A stretch of DNA of 25,514 nucleotides, taken from positions 1 to 25,514 of the IMG/VR virus record IMGVR_UViG_3300043540_000161. One strand, given 5' to 3'. The position numbers and the translations under genes were made by a program. The notes under the pieces were generated by a model. It worked only from the letters and a program-made list of their open reading frames with translations. It searched no databases and was not told where the DNA came from. Source of the DNA: a virus. This document shows, piece by piece, positions 4,931-11,861 of this stretch. Every line of letters starts with the position of its first letter. The stretch's first letter is position 1.

Positions 4931-5116
4931 ATGAGCAGAAAAAAATTAAAAAAGAGAAGAGAAGAAATGGGATACTCTCAGTACAAAATAGCAGATGAAC
5001 TGGGAATGACACGAGGAGGATACTCAAGCATAGAGCAATGGAATTGTAATCCGAGCATAAATACAGCCAAGAAGATAGCAAAGATACTAAAGGTAAAAAT
5101 CGAAGACATTTTTTAA
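4931..5116 (+). CDS. Cro-like Xre regulator
   Basis: 61 residues, almost all HTH_3: KLKKRREEMGYSQYKIADEL, turn, recognition helix MTRGGYSSIEQWNCNPS, and the end LKVKIEDIF typical of short Xre proteins. AAAGGAGG lies 6 nt before the ATG. It is the first gene behind the operator-controlled rightward promoter, opposite the repressor, so it probably plays the Cro role of turning down repressor transcription and later the early promoter. It could instead be a small activator as in some Bacillus phages. Confidence 0.85.
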   Translation: MSRKKLKKRREEMGYSQYKIADELGMTRGGYSSIEQWNCNPSINTAKKIAKILKVKIEDIF

Positions 5117-5132
5117 AAAGGTGAAATTAGAA

Positions 5133-5402
5133 ATGATGCACAGACTAAAAATCACTTGGGTAATGAAAGCGGCACACATGAGAGCATCTGAAAAAAGAAA
5201 TCAGTTCAATACATATAAAGACGCTTTATCAAATCAACTTAGAAAAATGTGGGCAGTTGCTAACGGTAAGTCTTCAGACGAGTTTCTGGATAATTCATTT
5301 GCATCATTCATGTTTGACGAAATTGTACTAGAAGTTGATGAAAATGGTGAGATACATGGCGGTGAAGTTTTCTTAACACAAGAATTAAAAAATGCCTCCT
5401 GA
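5133..5402 (+). CDS. Hypothetical early protein
   Basis: 89 residues, no family recognised. The N-terminal half is basic and helical (LKITWVMKAAHMRASEKRNQ) with an aromatic MWAVANG; the C-terminal third is acidic and beta-like (DEIVLEVDENGEIHGGEVF). ATG 5133 is preferred because AAAGGTG (5117-5123) lies 9 nt upstream, while the in-frame GTG at 5121 is part of that site. Second gene of the early operon, between the Cro-like gene and the recombinase, where phages keep small host-takeover or recombination accessory genes. Confidence 0.65.
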   Translation: MMHRLKITWVMKAAHMRASEKRNQFNTYKDALSNQLRKMWAVANGKSSDEFLDNSFASFMFDEIVLEVDENGEIHGGEVFLTQELKNAS

Positions 5403-5457
5403 TTGGCAGATCAGAAGACATTTAGGAAAGTAACTATTCGACAAGGGAGATTATAAC

Positions 5458-6189
5458 ATGATTACATCACAAAGTACAAAAAACATTTCTAAAGCCCTCT
5501 TCAAATTCCAAGGAATTATGCCAAGAATCAAACGAAATTCAAAAAATGACTACACAAAATCAAATTACGTGTCTTGGGATGACCTTGTAGACGCAGCAAT
5601 ACCATACCTCCAAAAATGCGGACTCTATTTCGAGCAAGAAGAAATTGAAAAAGACGGTTATGTAACTGTATCAACAAGAATTGTACACGCTGAAACAGAC
5701 GAATTTAAACATTTTGAACCAGTGCGAATTAAAGAGTCTACCCAAGGTAACTTGAATCATAACACTGGATCGTCACTTACATATGCGAAAAGATATTCCC
5801 TCACCTTGGCTCTAGCTCTACGTGGAACAGACCAAGACTTGGACGGAAACTATCCAGAGAATACGAACAAAAAAATAAATAATAATGATAATTCTAACAA
5901 GAATGGGGTTAAAACCAGTACGAACAGCAAACAAACTACTTATTCACCTTGGGCAGAGAAAAAAGTTGAACAAGACAATGTAATGGACTTGAAAGAAGAA
6001 GAACATAAGAAAAAAGGGATACAAAAGTTAGTTGCACTATGTAAAACGAATGGAATAAGCGATGATATGCGATACAAGATTACTACAGTTCATACAGGAA
6101 AGAAATCGAGCAAAGAACTTACACTTGATGAGCTTAGACATGTTTACAAAGTAATTTTGAATGATGTGAGAATCAATGAAGCGTTATAA
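5458..6189 (+). CDS. erf: ERF-family single-strand annealing protein
   Basis: 243 residues. The N-terminal half carries the ERF core: KALFKFQGIMPRIKRN at about 13-28, SNYVSWDDLVDAAIPYL at 35-51, then beta strands with Tyr/Val/Thr, and the family signature GSSLTYAKRYSLTLALAL at 104-121. The region after about 130 is Asn/Lys-rich and flexible, followed by a small C-terminal helical part. ERF proteins coat ssDNA and anneal complementary strands in phage recombination and genome circularisation. AGGGAG lies about 10 nt before the ATG. It is followed by SSB, its usual partner. Confidence 0.9.
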   Translation: MITSQSTKNISKALFKFQGIMPRIKRNSKNDYTKSNYVSWDDLVDAAIPYLQKCGLYFEQEEIEKDGYVTVSTRIVHAETDEFKHFEPVRIKESTQGNLNHNTGSSLTYAKRYSLTLALALRGTDQDLDGNYPENTNKKINNNDNSNKNGVKTSTNSKQTTYSPWAEKKVEQDNVMDLKEEEHKKKGIQKLVALCKTNGISDDMRYKITTVHTGKKSSKELTLDELRHVYKVILNDVRINEAL

Positions 6190-6343
6190 ATATCTGATTC
6201 TTATGATTGTGCTCATGATTCTAAACATTTATCAGGCTAATTGCGTAGTAAAAAGTGTAAGTTATGCTAACAAATTCTTTGCCTACCAACAAGGAGTGAT
6301 GGTAATTGAACGTATGCCAATTTATAGGGATAGTGACGGGTAA
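6176..6343 (+). CDS. Small protein (55 aa) bridging the erf and ssb genes
   Basis: An ATG inside the erf end opens a 55-codon frame that overlaps erf by 14 bp and the ssb start by 38 bp. The N-terminus MKRYKYLILMIVLMILNIY is a basic start plus a strongly hydrophobic segment, like a signal anchor; the rest is mixed (NKFFAYQQGVMVIERMPIY). The only ribosome-site candidate is a weak GTGAGA, so it may depend on coupling to erf. It also fills the otherwise empty 116 bp between erf and ssb. No function can be assigned. Confidence 0.45.
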   Translation: MKRYKYLILMIVLMILNIYQANCVVKSVSYANKFFAYQQGVMVIERMPIYRDSDG

Positions 6344-6590
6344 TAGTTTTAGAACTCTACCAAGTGGTACAAAGGTTATGCGTTTGAATTTAAAGGTTGG
6401 TAATGATAAGGGATTTACCTTTGTGGACGTTGACTTGTGGGACGAGCTAGCCATAAAAAACCAAAATATAACAGAGGGACAAGAAGTAATGACGATTGCG
6501 AAGTATGAAAAGAGGTCGTATGAAAGAGATGGTAAACGAATTCATGTACACTACTTCAAGGCAAGTTTCCTATTCAATATTACGGGGTGA
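6306..6590 (+). CDS. ssb: Single-stranded DNA-binding protein (short OB-fold)
   Basis: 94 residues from a TTG start with AAGGAG 9 nt upstream. The OB-fold pattern of phage SSBs is clear: FIGIVTGNSFRTLPSGTKVM, LNLKVGNDKGFTFVDVDLWDE, then EGQEVMTIAKYEKRSYERDGK and the closing strand VHYFKASFLF. It lacks the acidic C-terminal tail of host SSB, as in many phage and ERF-linked SSBs. It protects ssDNA and works with the upstream annealing protein. Confidence 0.85.
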   Translation: MNVCQFIGIVTGNSFRTLPSGTKVMRLNLKVGNDKGFTFVDVDLWDELAIKNQNITEGQEVMTIAKYEKRSYERDGKRIHVHYFKASFLFNITG

Positions 6591-6596
6591 AGATAA

Positions 6597-6896
6597 GTGG
6601 AGTTAACACAATATTTAAGAGTCAGCAGAAAATTGTTAGAAGATGAAAGCTATATGTATTTAAGACCAATTGATTGTTCTGTTCTAATATACTCACTTTT
6701 CCACGTTGATAAAAACACAATGGTGTTAAGAAGCAATTCACTTAATCAAGTAGCGAGCGGAACAAATTGCACAATTGGTCAATTACATTCTTCTCTTAAG
6801 AGGCTAAGTGAAAAAGGATTCTATAAATGTGAAAAATTAAACGGAACACTGAGCGACTGGAAATTCTTAAGAACAGATATTTTTATGTTTTGTTAG
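6597..6896 (+). CDS. Small winged-helix-like early protein
   Basis: 99 residues from GTG 6597; the ACGGGGTGA upstream spans the ssb stop and serves as ribosome site. The middle part (about 40-80) looks like a winged helix: LRSNSLNQVASGTNCTIGQL followed by a helix HSSLKRLSEKGFYKCEKLNG, similar in pattern to the N-terminal domain of DnaD-like proteins. The N-terminus (DESYMYLRPIDCSVLIYSLF) is aromatic-rich. Placed just before the replication initiator, it probably helps DNA binding or loading; family membership is inferred from pattern only. Confidence 0.65.
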   Translation: MELTQYLRVSRKLLEDESYMYLRPIDCSVLIYSLFHVDKNTMVLRSNSLNQVASGTNCTIGQLHSSLKRLSEKGFYKCEKLNGTLSDWKFLRTDIFMFC

Positions 6897-6910
6897 AGGA
6901 AGGTGTAAAT

Positions 6911-7861
6911 ATGGACTCCGGTTGGATCAAAGTCTATCGGAAGATTGTAGAAAGCGAGATTTGGAATAAACCACCCCACTATCTAAAAATATGGATGTAC
7001 TTATTAGTGAAAGCCCAACACAAAGACTATAAGGGTCTAAAAAGGGGTCATATTCGTACATCAATAAAAGAGATACAAGAAAACACATCTTGGAAAAGTG
7101 GTTTTAGAACAGAGAAAATCAGCACTGACCAAATAAAAAAGGTTTTTCAATGGATGCGAACACTAAACAACGGTGATGAAATGGGAGTACCTATGGGAGC
7201 ACCAACGGGCGCACCAATGATTAGCACCAAAAAAGGTACACATGGAATGGTTGTAACTATAGAAAACTACTGCGCTTATCAGGATAAAGATGAGAAAGAA
7301 AATGAAGGAAAAAGTAACATGGGAGCACCAACGGAAGTATCACGGGAGCACCGAACAGGCTCCAATATAAATAAAGAATGTAAAGAACTAAAGAAAAAAG
7401 ATATATTACCTCTTTCAAAAACCGAAAGAGGAAAAAGATACAGCTATCCAGAGGAGTTCAATGAGTTCTTTAAAGCATATCCAAAATCTGTTGAAAAGCG
7501 TAATACATTTCTGTCTTGGCAGAAAGCAGTAAATAACAAAAAAAAAGAACTGCGTGTAACGCCGAGCGAATTAGTAAGATCGGCAGAGAACTACAGAAAG
7601 TTTTGTGATAAGGAAGATAGAGAAAAGAAATACATTAAGAGTTCTACAACATTCTTGGGTGTAAAAGCACATTACCTTGATTACCTTGAATCTGAGGAAG
7701 TACAAGAAAACCACTTGGAAAGCAAAAAAAGAGACATTTTTGATAACGTCTGGAAAATTTACGCAAAGAAAGAAGAAGCATATGACAAAGAAAAATTCGA
7801 AGAGTGGTATAAAAATGGGGCTGATGAAGATGAATTACGAAGAACGCACTTTGGAAGCTGA
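6911..7861 (+). CDS. DnaD-like phage replication initiator/helicase loader
   Basis: 316 residues. Residues 1-100 match the N-terminal winged helix of phage replisome organisers (SGWIKVYRKIVESEIWNKPP, then a helix, then ISTDQIKKVFQWMRTL). A Gly/Pro/Met-rich linker (about 90-160) is encoded by repeated GGGAGCACC blocks. The C-terminal part (about 175-316) has EEFNEFFKAYPKSVEKRNTF and further helices like the conserved C-terminal domain of phage DnaD/replication proteins. It likely melts the phage origin and loads the DnaB helicase encoded next, whose start it overlaps by 32 bp. The ATG at 6911 has AGGAAGGTG upstream. Confidence 0.82.
   Translation: MDSGWIKVYRKIVESEIWNKPPHYLKIWMYLLVKAQHKDYKGLKRGHIRTSIKEIQENTSWKSGFRTEKISTDQIKKVFQWMRTLNNGDEMGVPMGAPTGAPMISTKKGTHGMVVTIENYCAYQDKDEKENEGKSNMGAPTEVSREHRTGSNINKECKELKKKDILPLSKTERGKRYSYPEEFNEFFKAYPKSVEKRNTFLSWQKAVNNKKKELRVTPSELVRSAENYRKFCDKEDREKKYIKSSTTFLGVKAHYLDYLESEEVQENHLESKKRDIFDNVWKIYAKKEEAYDKEKFEEWYKNGADEDELRRTHFGS
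7181..7359 (+). repeat. Repeats in the DnaD-like gene: candidate lytic origin
   Basis: ATGGGAGTACCT (7181), ATGGGAGCACCAACGG (7193), CGGGCGCACCAATG (7206), ATGGGAGCACCAACGG (7319) and CACGGGAGCACCGAACAGG (7341) share yGGGmGyACC. The third overlaps the second by a few bases. They lie in the interdomain linker of an initiator gene, the place of the lambda origin in gene O and of several Firmicute phage origins. Confidence 0.55.
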
Positions 7862-9050
7862 ACAATACATTCTGGGAGCTGTCTTTATAGACAACAACGT
7901 GATGTTGGAACTCATTCTAAAACTTAGTCCGGAAGATTTCTTATATGATTTTCACAAAAGAGTTTTCAAGAAGATGTGTGTTTTGTTTTCAAATGATCAA
8001 GTGATAAATCCGCTTTCGATAAAGGAAGATGTAACTCATTTAATATCCACTGTAACAACCCTACACACCATTAACTTTTATATAGACATTGTAAAAAAGA
8101 GTTCAATACGAAAAAGAGCAAGGGAAATAGGACATAGAATACAAATGTTCGCAGAAAACAAAGAGGTGGAAGATGAAGATAAGTTTTATCAAGAGATTGA
8201 GGAGATAATGGATCATTTGAGGTCTGAAAAAAGAAGTGGTTTGATCACAACGCAAGAAATGAAATCAAAGTATCTAAACTATCTTGATGAGCCAATTGAA
8301 AAGATTACTACTGGATTTAAACGATTTGATGAATGGTGTGGAGGACTTGGTCGTGAGTGGTTGTATATCCTCTCTGCAAGGCCATCAACTGGGAAGACTG
8401 CAAAAATGTTACAGATGGCCCTACATATGTCCGTACATGGACAAGTTCTCTTATTCTCTCAAGAGATGAAAGACATTTCACTTTACAACCGCATGTTATC
8501 CCACCTAACACAAATACCCCTCAAACGAGTAAAAGCAAAAGAATTAAATAAACAAGAGAGAAAAGAAATAAGCGACTATTTGAATGTAATAGGTGAACTA
8601 TATCTACACATTGGAGATAAAGGGAGCTACAGTGCGGAAGAAGTAAGAGCAGAAGCACGAAAGATAAAAAAAGAACATGGTAAATTAAAAGCCATATTTG
8701 TGGATTATCTTGGGATCATGGATATACCACACAAATCGAATAAGACATATGCTCAAGCAGTTGGAGAAGTTAGTAAAAAAATGAAATCCCTTGCCATGGA
8801 ATTATATTGTCCCGTTATTTTGCTCTGTCAGCTAAACCGCGAAAGTGAAAAATCAGATAAGCCATCTCTAAGCCATCTGCGTGACTCTGGTAATATAGAG
8901 CAAGATGCAGACATTGTTGAGATACTTTGGAAGGAAGATTCTAATTCAGATATTGTTAATTCGAGCATAGTAAAAGGTCGTGACATTGGTACAAAAGATT
9001 TCAAGTATCAGTTTCAAGCATCAGTACAAAAATTTGTTGAAATGGGTTGA
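7830..9050 (+). CDS. DnaB-type replicative helicase
   Basis: 406 residues, slightly short for DnaB (about 450). The N-terminal domain starts as in the family (TLEAEQYILGAVFID). Walker A ARPSTGKT is at 183-190, Walker B AIFVDYLG has Asp at about 292, motif H4 is VILLCQLNRE near 330-339, DSGNIEQDADIVEILW near 352-367 and the arginine-finger region is VKGRDIG. It is the hexameric 5'-3' helicase at the phage fork. ATG 7830 is chosen because GGGG lies 9 nt upstream and it gives the standard N-terminus; 7815 and 7824 are alternatives. Confidence 0.92.
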   Translation: MNYEERTLEAEQYILGAVFIDNNVMLELILKLSPEDFLYDFHKRVFKKMCVLFSNDQVINPLSIKEDVTHLISTVTTLHTINFYIDIVKKSSIRKRAREIGHRIQMFAENKEVEDEDKFYQEIEEIMDHLRSEKRSGLITTQEMKSKYLNYLDEPIEKITTGFKRFDEWCGGLGREWLYILSARPSTGKTAKMLQMALHMSVHGQVLLFSQEMKDISLYNRMLSHLTQIPLKRVKAKELNKQERKEISDYLNVIGELYLHIGDKGSYSAEEVRAEARKIKKEHGKLKAIFVDYLGIMDIPHKSNKTYAQAVGEVSKKMKSLAMELYCPVILLCQLNRESEKSDKPSLSHLRDSGNIEQDADIVEILWKEDSNSDIVNSSIVKGRDIGTKDFKYQFQASVQKFVEMG

Positions 9051-9054
9051 TAAA

Positions 9055-9720
9055 ATGATCTATGAAATAACAAACAAGAGAAAGATAAATTCGTTCATAC
9101 TAAACATTACAGGAGATCATAAAATATATGATATTTCCAAAATAAGAATGAAAGATACTTATGTTAAAAACATATTTGAAACAAATGTTTTACCAGAGGA
9201 AGAAATAACATTTTTTTATGATAAATATTATGTTGGTGTACAAAAGATTGAATCATTATCACGTATTCATAGGTGTGTTCTTTCAAAAGATTTTTTTGAT
9301 AAGATGACCAAGAAGCAATTAGAAAAATATAAACAAAGAAGCATGGAATACACAAAAAGAGAAAATAGAAAGGGTCTTATAGCAGGTTTAACATTAGATG
9401 ATTTTAAAACAAATCGCTGGATAGAAAAGACATTGGAGAGTGTACCCAGGTTAGACATACGTATATGGACACCGTTTAACATTGTTGAAAAAAGAATGCA
9501 AGAAGATATTATAGCAAATGTTTATCTTAACGAAGAAGGAAAGATAAACAAGCATAGATACCCTGAACTATCTCATTCAAGAACATTATCGGAACTAGCT
9601 AAAAGTTCAGATATAACCGAAAAGGATTTACAGAAAGAAAATATAAAAGAGGTCAAAAGAGTAGTATCAATGATTCCGATAATGAAGGGGGAAAATGTAC
9701 TGTGCAACACGACGAACTAA
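9055..9720 (+). CDS. Hypothetical protein after the helicase
   Basis: 221 residues, basic, no family recognised. The beginning is beta-rich (IYEITNKRKINSFILNITGD), the middle is helical and Lys/Arg-dense (KMTKKQLEKYKQRSMEY), and a later part (SHSRTLSELAKSSDITEKDL) could be a small helix-turn-helix. It begins 5 bp after the helicase stop; GGGTTGA is a weak ribosome site, so coupling to the helicase is likely. Its end overlaps the following HTH gene by 19 bp. Position suggests a replication accessory or DNA-binding role. Confidence 0.65.
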   Translation: MIYEITNKRKINSFILNITGDHKIYDISKIRMKDTYVKNIFETNVLPEEEITFFYDKYYVGVQKIESLSRIHRCVLSKDFFDKMTKKQLEKYKQRSMEYTKRENRKGLIAGLTLDDFKTNRWIEKTLESVPRLDIRIWTPFNIVEKRMQEDIIANVYLNEEGKINKHRYPELSHSRTLSELAKSSDITEKDLQKENIKEVKRVVSMIPIMKGENVLCNTTN

Positions 9721-9893
9721 GAGAAAAACTACTTATAACAAGAAGAGAACTAAATTTAACTACGCAACAGTTAGCTAAGTATTTGGGAGTTACTGAAAGC
9801 TATATACGTTCAATCGAAAGATATGCAAGGTTTCCCACTACAGCAAAAAAAGCATATGAAAAGGTAGTCAATTTTGTTAAGAAGGTGGATTAA
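9702..9893 (+). CDS. Small Xre-type HTH protein
   Basis: 63 residues from GTG 9702 with AGGGGG about 11 nt upstream. HTH_3 core: LREKLLITRRELNLTTQQLA, turn KYLGVTESYIRSIERYARFP, then a closing helix KKAYEKVVNFVKKVD. A short single-domain DNA-binding regulator, one of four Xre-type proteins in the window. It lies between replication and recombination genes and may modulate early-to-late timing. Confidence 0.75.
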   Translation: MQHDELREKLLITRRELNLTTQQLAKYLGVTESYIRSIERYARFPTTAKKAYEKVVNFVKKVD

Positions 9894-10169
9894 GTGAACA
9901 GTGCAAAACGAAAAGGCTCAAGAGTAGAACTTGAGTTCTCAAAAAGGATCAACGGTAAAAAGATGCCCCTTTCCGGTGCCCTAGGAGGTGAATACAAGGG
10001 CGATGTGCACGGAATGGGGTTAATATGGGAAGTTAAATCAAGAAAAAAGGCATGGGGACAACTATACGATTGGATTGAAAAAGCCGACGCACTTGCTATA
10101 AGAGCAGATAGGAAGAAATTTTTAGTTGTAATGACATTGGAAAAGTTTGAGGAGGGATGGAAATGGTAA
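9894..10169 (+). CDS. PDDEXK nuclease, Holliday-junction-resolvase-like
   Basis: 91 residues. The PDDEXK core is visible: Glu12/Glu14 in the first helix (SRVELEFSKRI), Asp37 in YKGDVHGMG, and Glu46-x-Lys48 in IWEVKSRKK, followed by a helix WGQLYDWIEKADALAIRAD and the strand KKFLVVMTL. The size and order resemble the small archaeal Hjc/VRR-like resolvases carried by phages, which cleave branched DNA before packaging. GTG start with AAGGTGG 6 nt upstream, abutting the previous gene. A non-resolvase endonuclease role cannot be excluded. Confidence 0.75.
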   Translation: MNSAKRKGSRVELEFSKRINGKKMPLSGALGGEYKGDVHGMGLIWEVKSRKKAWGQLYDWIEKADALAIRADRKKFLVVMTLEKFEEGWKW

Positions 10170-10366
10170 AGATGTCGATACATCTAACTGATGGAAATAG
10201 ACACGTACAATATATTTCAGAAAATACAATGCGAGACATTATAGATCACATACAGATACAAGAATATTTAACTTTCCATGATGCACAATCAAAGTCACTT
10301 TATAATATGTCCCATGTAACAAAGATTCAATTCGATGAACAAGTTAGGGTGGACAATCATGCATAA
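10163..10366 (+). CDS. Hypothetical small early protein
   Basis: 67 residues; overlaps the nuclease end by 7 bp. The start at 10163 is preferred over 10157 because GAGGAGGG ends directly before the latter. Composition is soluble, with strands at the start (MSIHLTDGNRHVQYI) and a helical centre (MRDIIDHIQIQEYL), then VTKIQFDEQVRVDNHA. No family recognised. Tight packing with both neighbours supports expression. Confidence 0.6.
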   Translation: MVKMSIHLTDGNRHVQYISENTMRDIIDHIQIQEYLTFHDAQSKSLYNMSHVTKIQFDEQVRVDNHA

Positions 10367-10655
10367 TGAAATACTTACTAAAAGACAGTTAATTGATGTT
10401 GAAGAGTCTATTGTTCGCGAAAAAAAGAAATATGAAAGAACATATTTGGGGATGTATATTCGTTTTAATAGACGTAGAAAAAAACTTTCTATTGAGGAAT
10501 TAGCGAGAAGGTCAAAAACAGTAAGTGCCCATATATCATCTATAGAACGTGGTAGAATCAAAAACCCAAACATAAATACAATCTATAAAATTTGTAATGC
10601 CCTAGAAATATCGGGGGATCACATATTTAAAATTATCTCTGATGACATGGGGTAG
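10359..10655 (+). CDS. Xre-family regulator
   Basis: 98 residues. An N-terminal helical lead (LTKRQLIDVEESIVREKKKY) precedes a full HTH_3: GMYIRFNRRRKKLSIEELAR, turn RSKTVSAHISSIERGRIKNP, and the usual tail INTIYKICNALEISGDHIFK. AGGGTGG lies 7 nt before the ATG at 10359, which overlaps the preceding stop by 8 bp. It is just upstream of the ArpU-type activator, so it may gate late gene expression; its operator is not identified. Confidence 0.78.
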   Translation: MHNEILTKRQLIDVEESIVREKKKYERTYLGMYIRFNRRRKKLSIEELARRSKTVSAHISSIERGRIKNPNINTIYKICNALEISGDHIFKIISDDMG

Positions 10656-10797
10656 GAAAAAACAATGTTTCACCCGAGTTATATTGAACAGTTGTTTAAA
10701 CTGTTTAAAAAATAAAATAAAAAATGTAAGGAAAGATGTAGAAGAAATAAGGAGTAATGTACAAGATATACACGATTTATTTAATATAAGGTCGTGA
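10642..10797 (+). CDS. Small basic/coiled protein (51 aa), uncertain frame
   Basis: A frame opening with ATG inside the end of the Xre gene (14-bp overlap) gives 51 residues, the last 27 of which look truly coding (VRKDVEEIRSNVQDIHDLFN, an amphipathic coiled helix). The first half is Cys-rich and less natural. A second frame starting at ATG 10665 (MFHPSYIEQLFKLFKK) has a better start, ends at TAA at an A-rich run (about 10707-10733), and would join the coiled part if one or two bases were shifted. Either a small overlapping gene or a frameshifted small gene. No other gene fits this 149-bp gap. Confidence 0.35.
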   Translation: MTWGRKKQCFTRVILNSCLNCLKNKIKNVRKDVEEIRSNVQDIHDLFNIRS

Positions 10798-10804
10798 TAA
10801 GGAG

Positions 10805-11209
10805 ATGTTAGACAGAGCTACATTTAAGTACATTGAAAAAGAGATTTATGCATTTGAGAAAACAAAAAAACGCATAGAAGAAATCCGCACGGAAATAATC
10901 CTCTCCACATCTTACCCCCAAGAAATCCGCACACCTGACCCCAAAGACCCTACAGGGATAATTACCACGCGCCTCATGCTTGACATCCGCCTACAACGAT
11001 TACAGTTTATAACAGATGCTATTGAAGAAAGTATAACAATTATGCTACCGGAAGTTTTGGACGTACTGTCATACAAATATTGGAAGTATCCAAAGATACA
11101 ATGGGCAGAAGTAGCACATAGATTTAGGTTTGATGAGAAAACTGTATATAATTGGAGGCGTGAATTTATCGAGGATATCGCTAAAGAATTAGGTGGCATT
11201 GATGTTTAA
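10805..11209 (+). CDS. ArpU/RinA-type late transcription regulator
   Basis: 134 residues. Helical N-terminal half (IEKEIYAFEKTKKRIEEIRT), then a C-terminal sigma region 4-like HTH: LSYKYWKYPKIQWAEVAHRF followed by DEKTVYNWRREFIEDIAKEL. Size, order and position directly before the terminases match the ArpU/RinA family that switches on packaging and structural genes in Firmicute phages. The start is unusual: AAGGAG (10799-10804) directly abuts the ATG with no spacer, and no upstream start is possible because TAA precedes it in frame; the weaker AAGGTCG at 10789 may serve instead. This suggests weak or coupled translation. Confidence 0.78.
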   Translation: MLDRATFKYIEKEIYAFEKTKKRIEEIRTEIILSTSYPQEIRTPDPKDPTGIITTRLMLDIRLQRLQFITDAIEESITIMLPEVLDVLSYKYWKYPKIQWAEVAHRFRFDEKTVYNWRREFIEDIAKELGGIDV

Positions 11210-11264
11210 ATATATGACTGTTAAAGAAGCATCCAACGATTTCAATAAATAAATATAACCCCAA

Positions 11265-11283
11265 ATTCCCGAAAGATTCCCGA
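11265..11283 (+). promoter_or_regulatory. Direct repeat ATTCCCGA x2, candidate late activator site
   Basis: ATTCCCGA occurs at 11265-11272 and 11276-11283, 11 bp start to start, so both copies face the same side of the helix. They precede TTGAAC (11286) and TATTAT/TATGTT (about 11304-11312), a poor promoter of the kind that needs an activator. The gene just upstream encodes an ArpU/RinA-type activator. Confidence 0.45.
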
Positions 11284-11365
11284 TTTGAACCCTAAAAACG
11301 TGCTATTATGTTAGTGTGCGTATGTGATGCGTTTGCATGCAACTAACTCCAACCCATTTATCCAT

Positions 11366-11387
11366 GAGCCAGTAGGCTCTTTTTTTT
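11366..11387 (+). terminator. Short terminator ahead of terS
   Basis: GAGCC (11366-11370) and GGCTC (11375-11379) form a 5-bp GC-rich stem with loop AGTA, followed by eight T (11380-11387). It ends 21 bp before the terS start. It probably ends the early operon; if the late promoter lies at about 11286-11312 this terminator would sit in the late leader and act as an attenuator. The preceding 11210-11365 holds the activator-site repeats, a palindrome TTGCATGCAA (11333-11342) and no gene. Confidence 0.7.
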
Positions 11388-11408
11388 ATGTAAGCGAGGT
11401 GATACAAA

Positions 11409-11861
11409 GTGAAGTTAACTCCAAAACAAAGAATGTTCGCAGATAATTATCTAATAAGTATGAATGCAACGGACGCTTATCTGAAAAGTGGATATGTAGT
11501 CAAAAATAATCAAACGGCGTGCTCAAATGGACATAGACTGCTTAGGAAAGCTGATATACAATCATATATTGCGCAAAAAATGGCCGAAAAAGATAATGAG
11601 CGAGTAATGAGCCAAGATGAATTATTAGAAAGATACACCGCGATAGCACGAGGAGAATTAACCGAAGAGCAGTTACTTGTTTATAACAATCGTCATGAGC
11701 GCGTGCGCAAAGAACCCTCCTTTAAAGATCAAATTAGCGCGATGAAAGAATTAGCTAAAAGATATCCGGCGTTTTCAGAAAAGAAAGAAGTTATTGGAGA
11801 TTTTTCCCTTTCTGTAGATTATGGGGAGGCGGATGATGATACATCTGAAGATGAAAGCTAA
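11409..11861 (+). CDS. terS: Terminase small subunit
   Basis: 150 residues. It starts like the Terminase_2 family (LTPKQRMFADNYLISMNATD AYLKSGY in two blocks), with the HTH helix HRLLRKADIQSYIAQKMAE, a central oligomerisation region (SQDELLERYTAIARGELTEE) and an acidic C-terminal tail (GEADDDTSEDES) that may contact TerL. It binds the packaging start site on concatemeric DNA. GTG start with GAGGTGA 7 nt upstream. Overlaps terL by 26 bp. The PBSX/SPP1-like family makes headful packaging likely, which is inference. Confidence 0.9.
   Translation: MKLTPKQRMFADNYLISMNATDAYLKSGYVVKNNQTACSNGHRLLRKADIQSYIAQKMAEKDNERVMSQDELLERYTAIARGELTEEQLLVYNNRHERVRKEPSFKDQISAMKELAKRYPAFSEKKEVIGDFSLSVDYGEADDDTSEDES

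Noticed and set aside
5391-5432. 13-codon frame overlapping the 89-aa gene (MPPDWQIRRHLGK), in frame with erf after a stop
   Set aside because: No own ribosome site; could be the remnant of a small gene but there is not enough to call it.
11202-11252. 16-codon frame after the late activator (MFKYMTVKEASNDFNK)
   Set aside because: Too short, no ribosome site; slight likeness to the start of an excisionase-type HTH is not enough.
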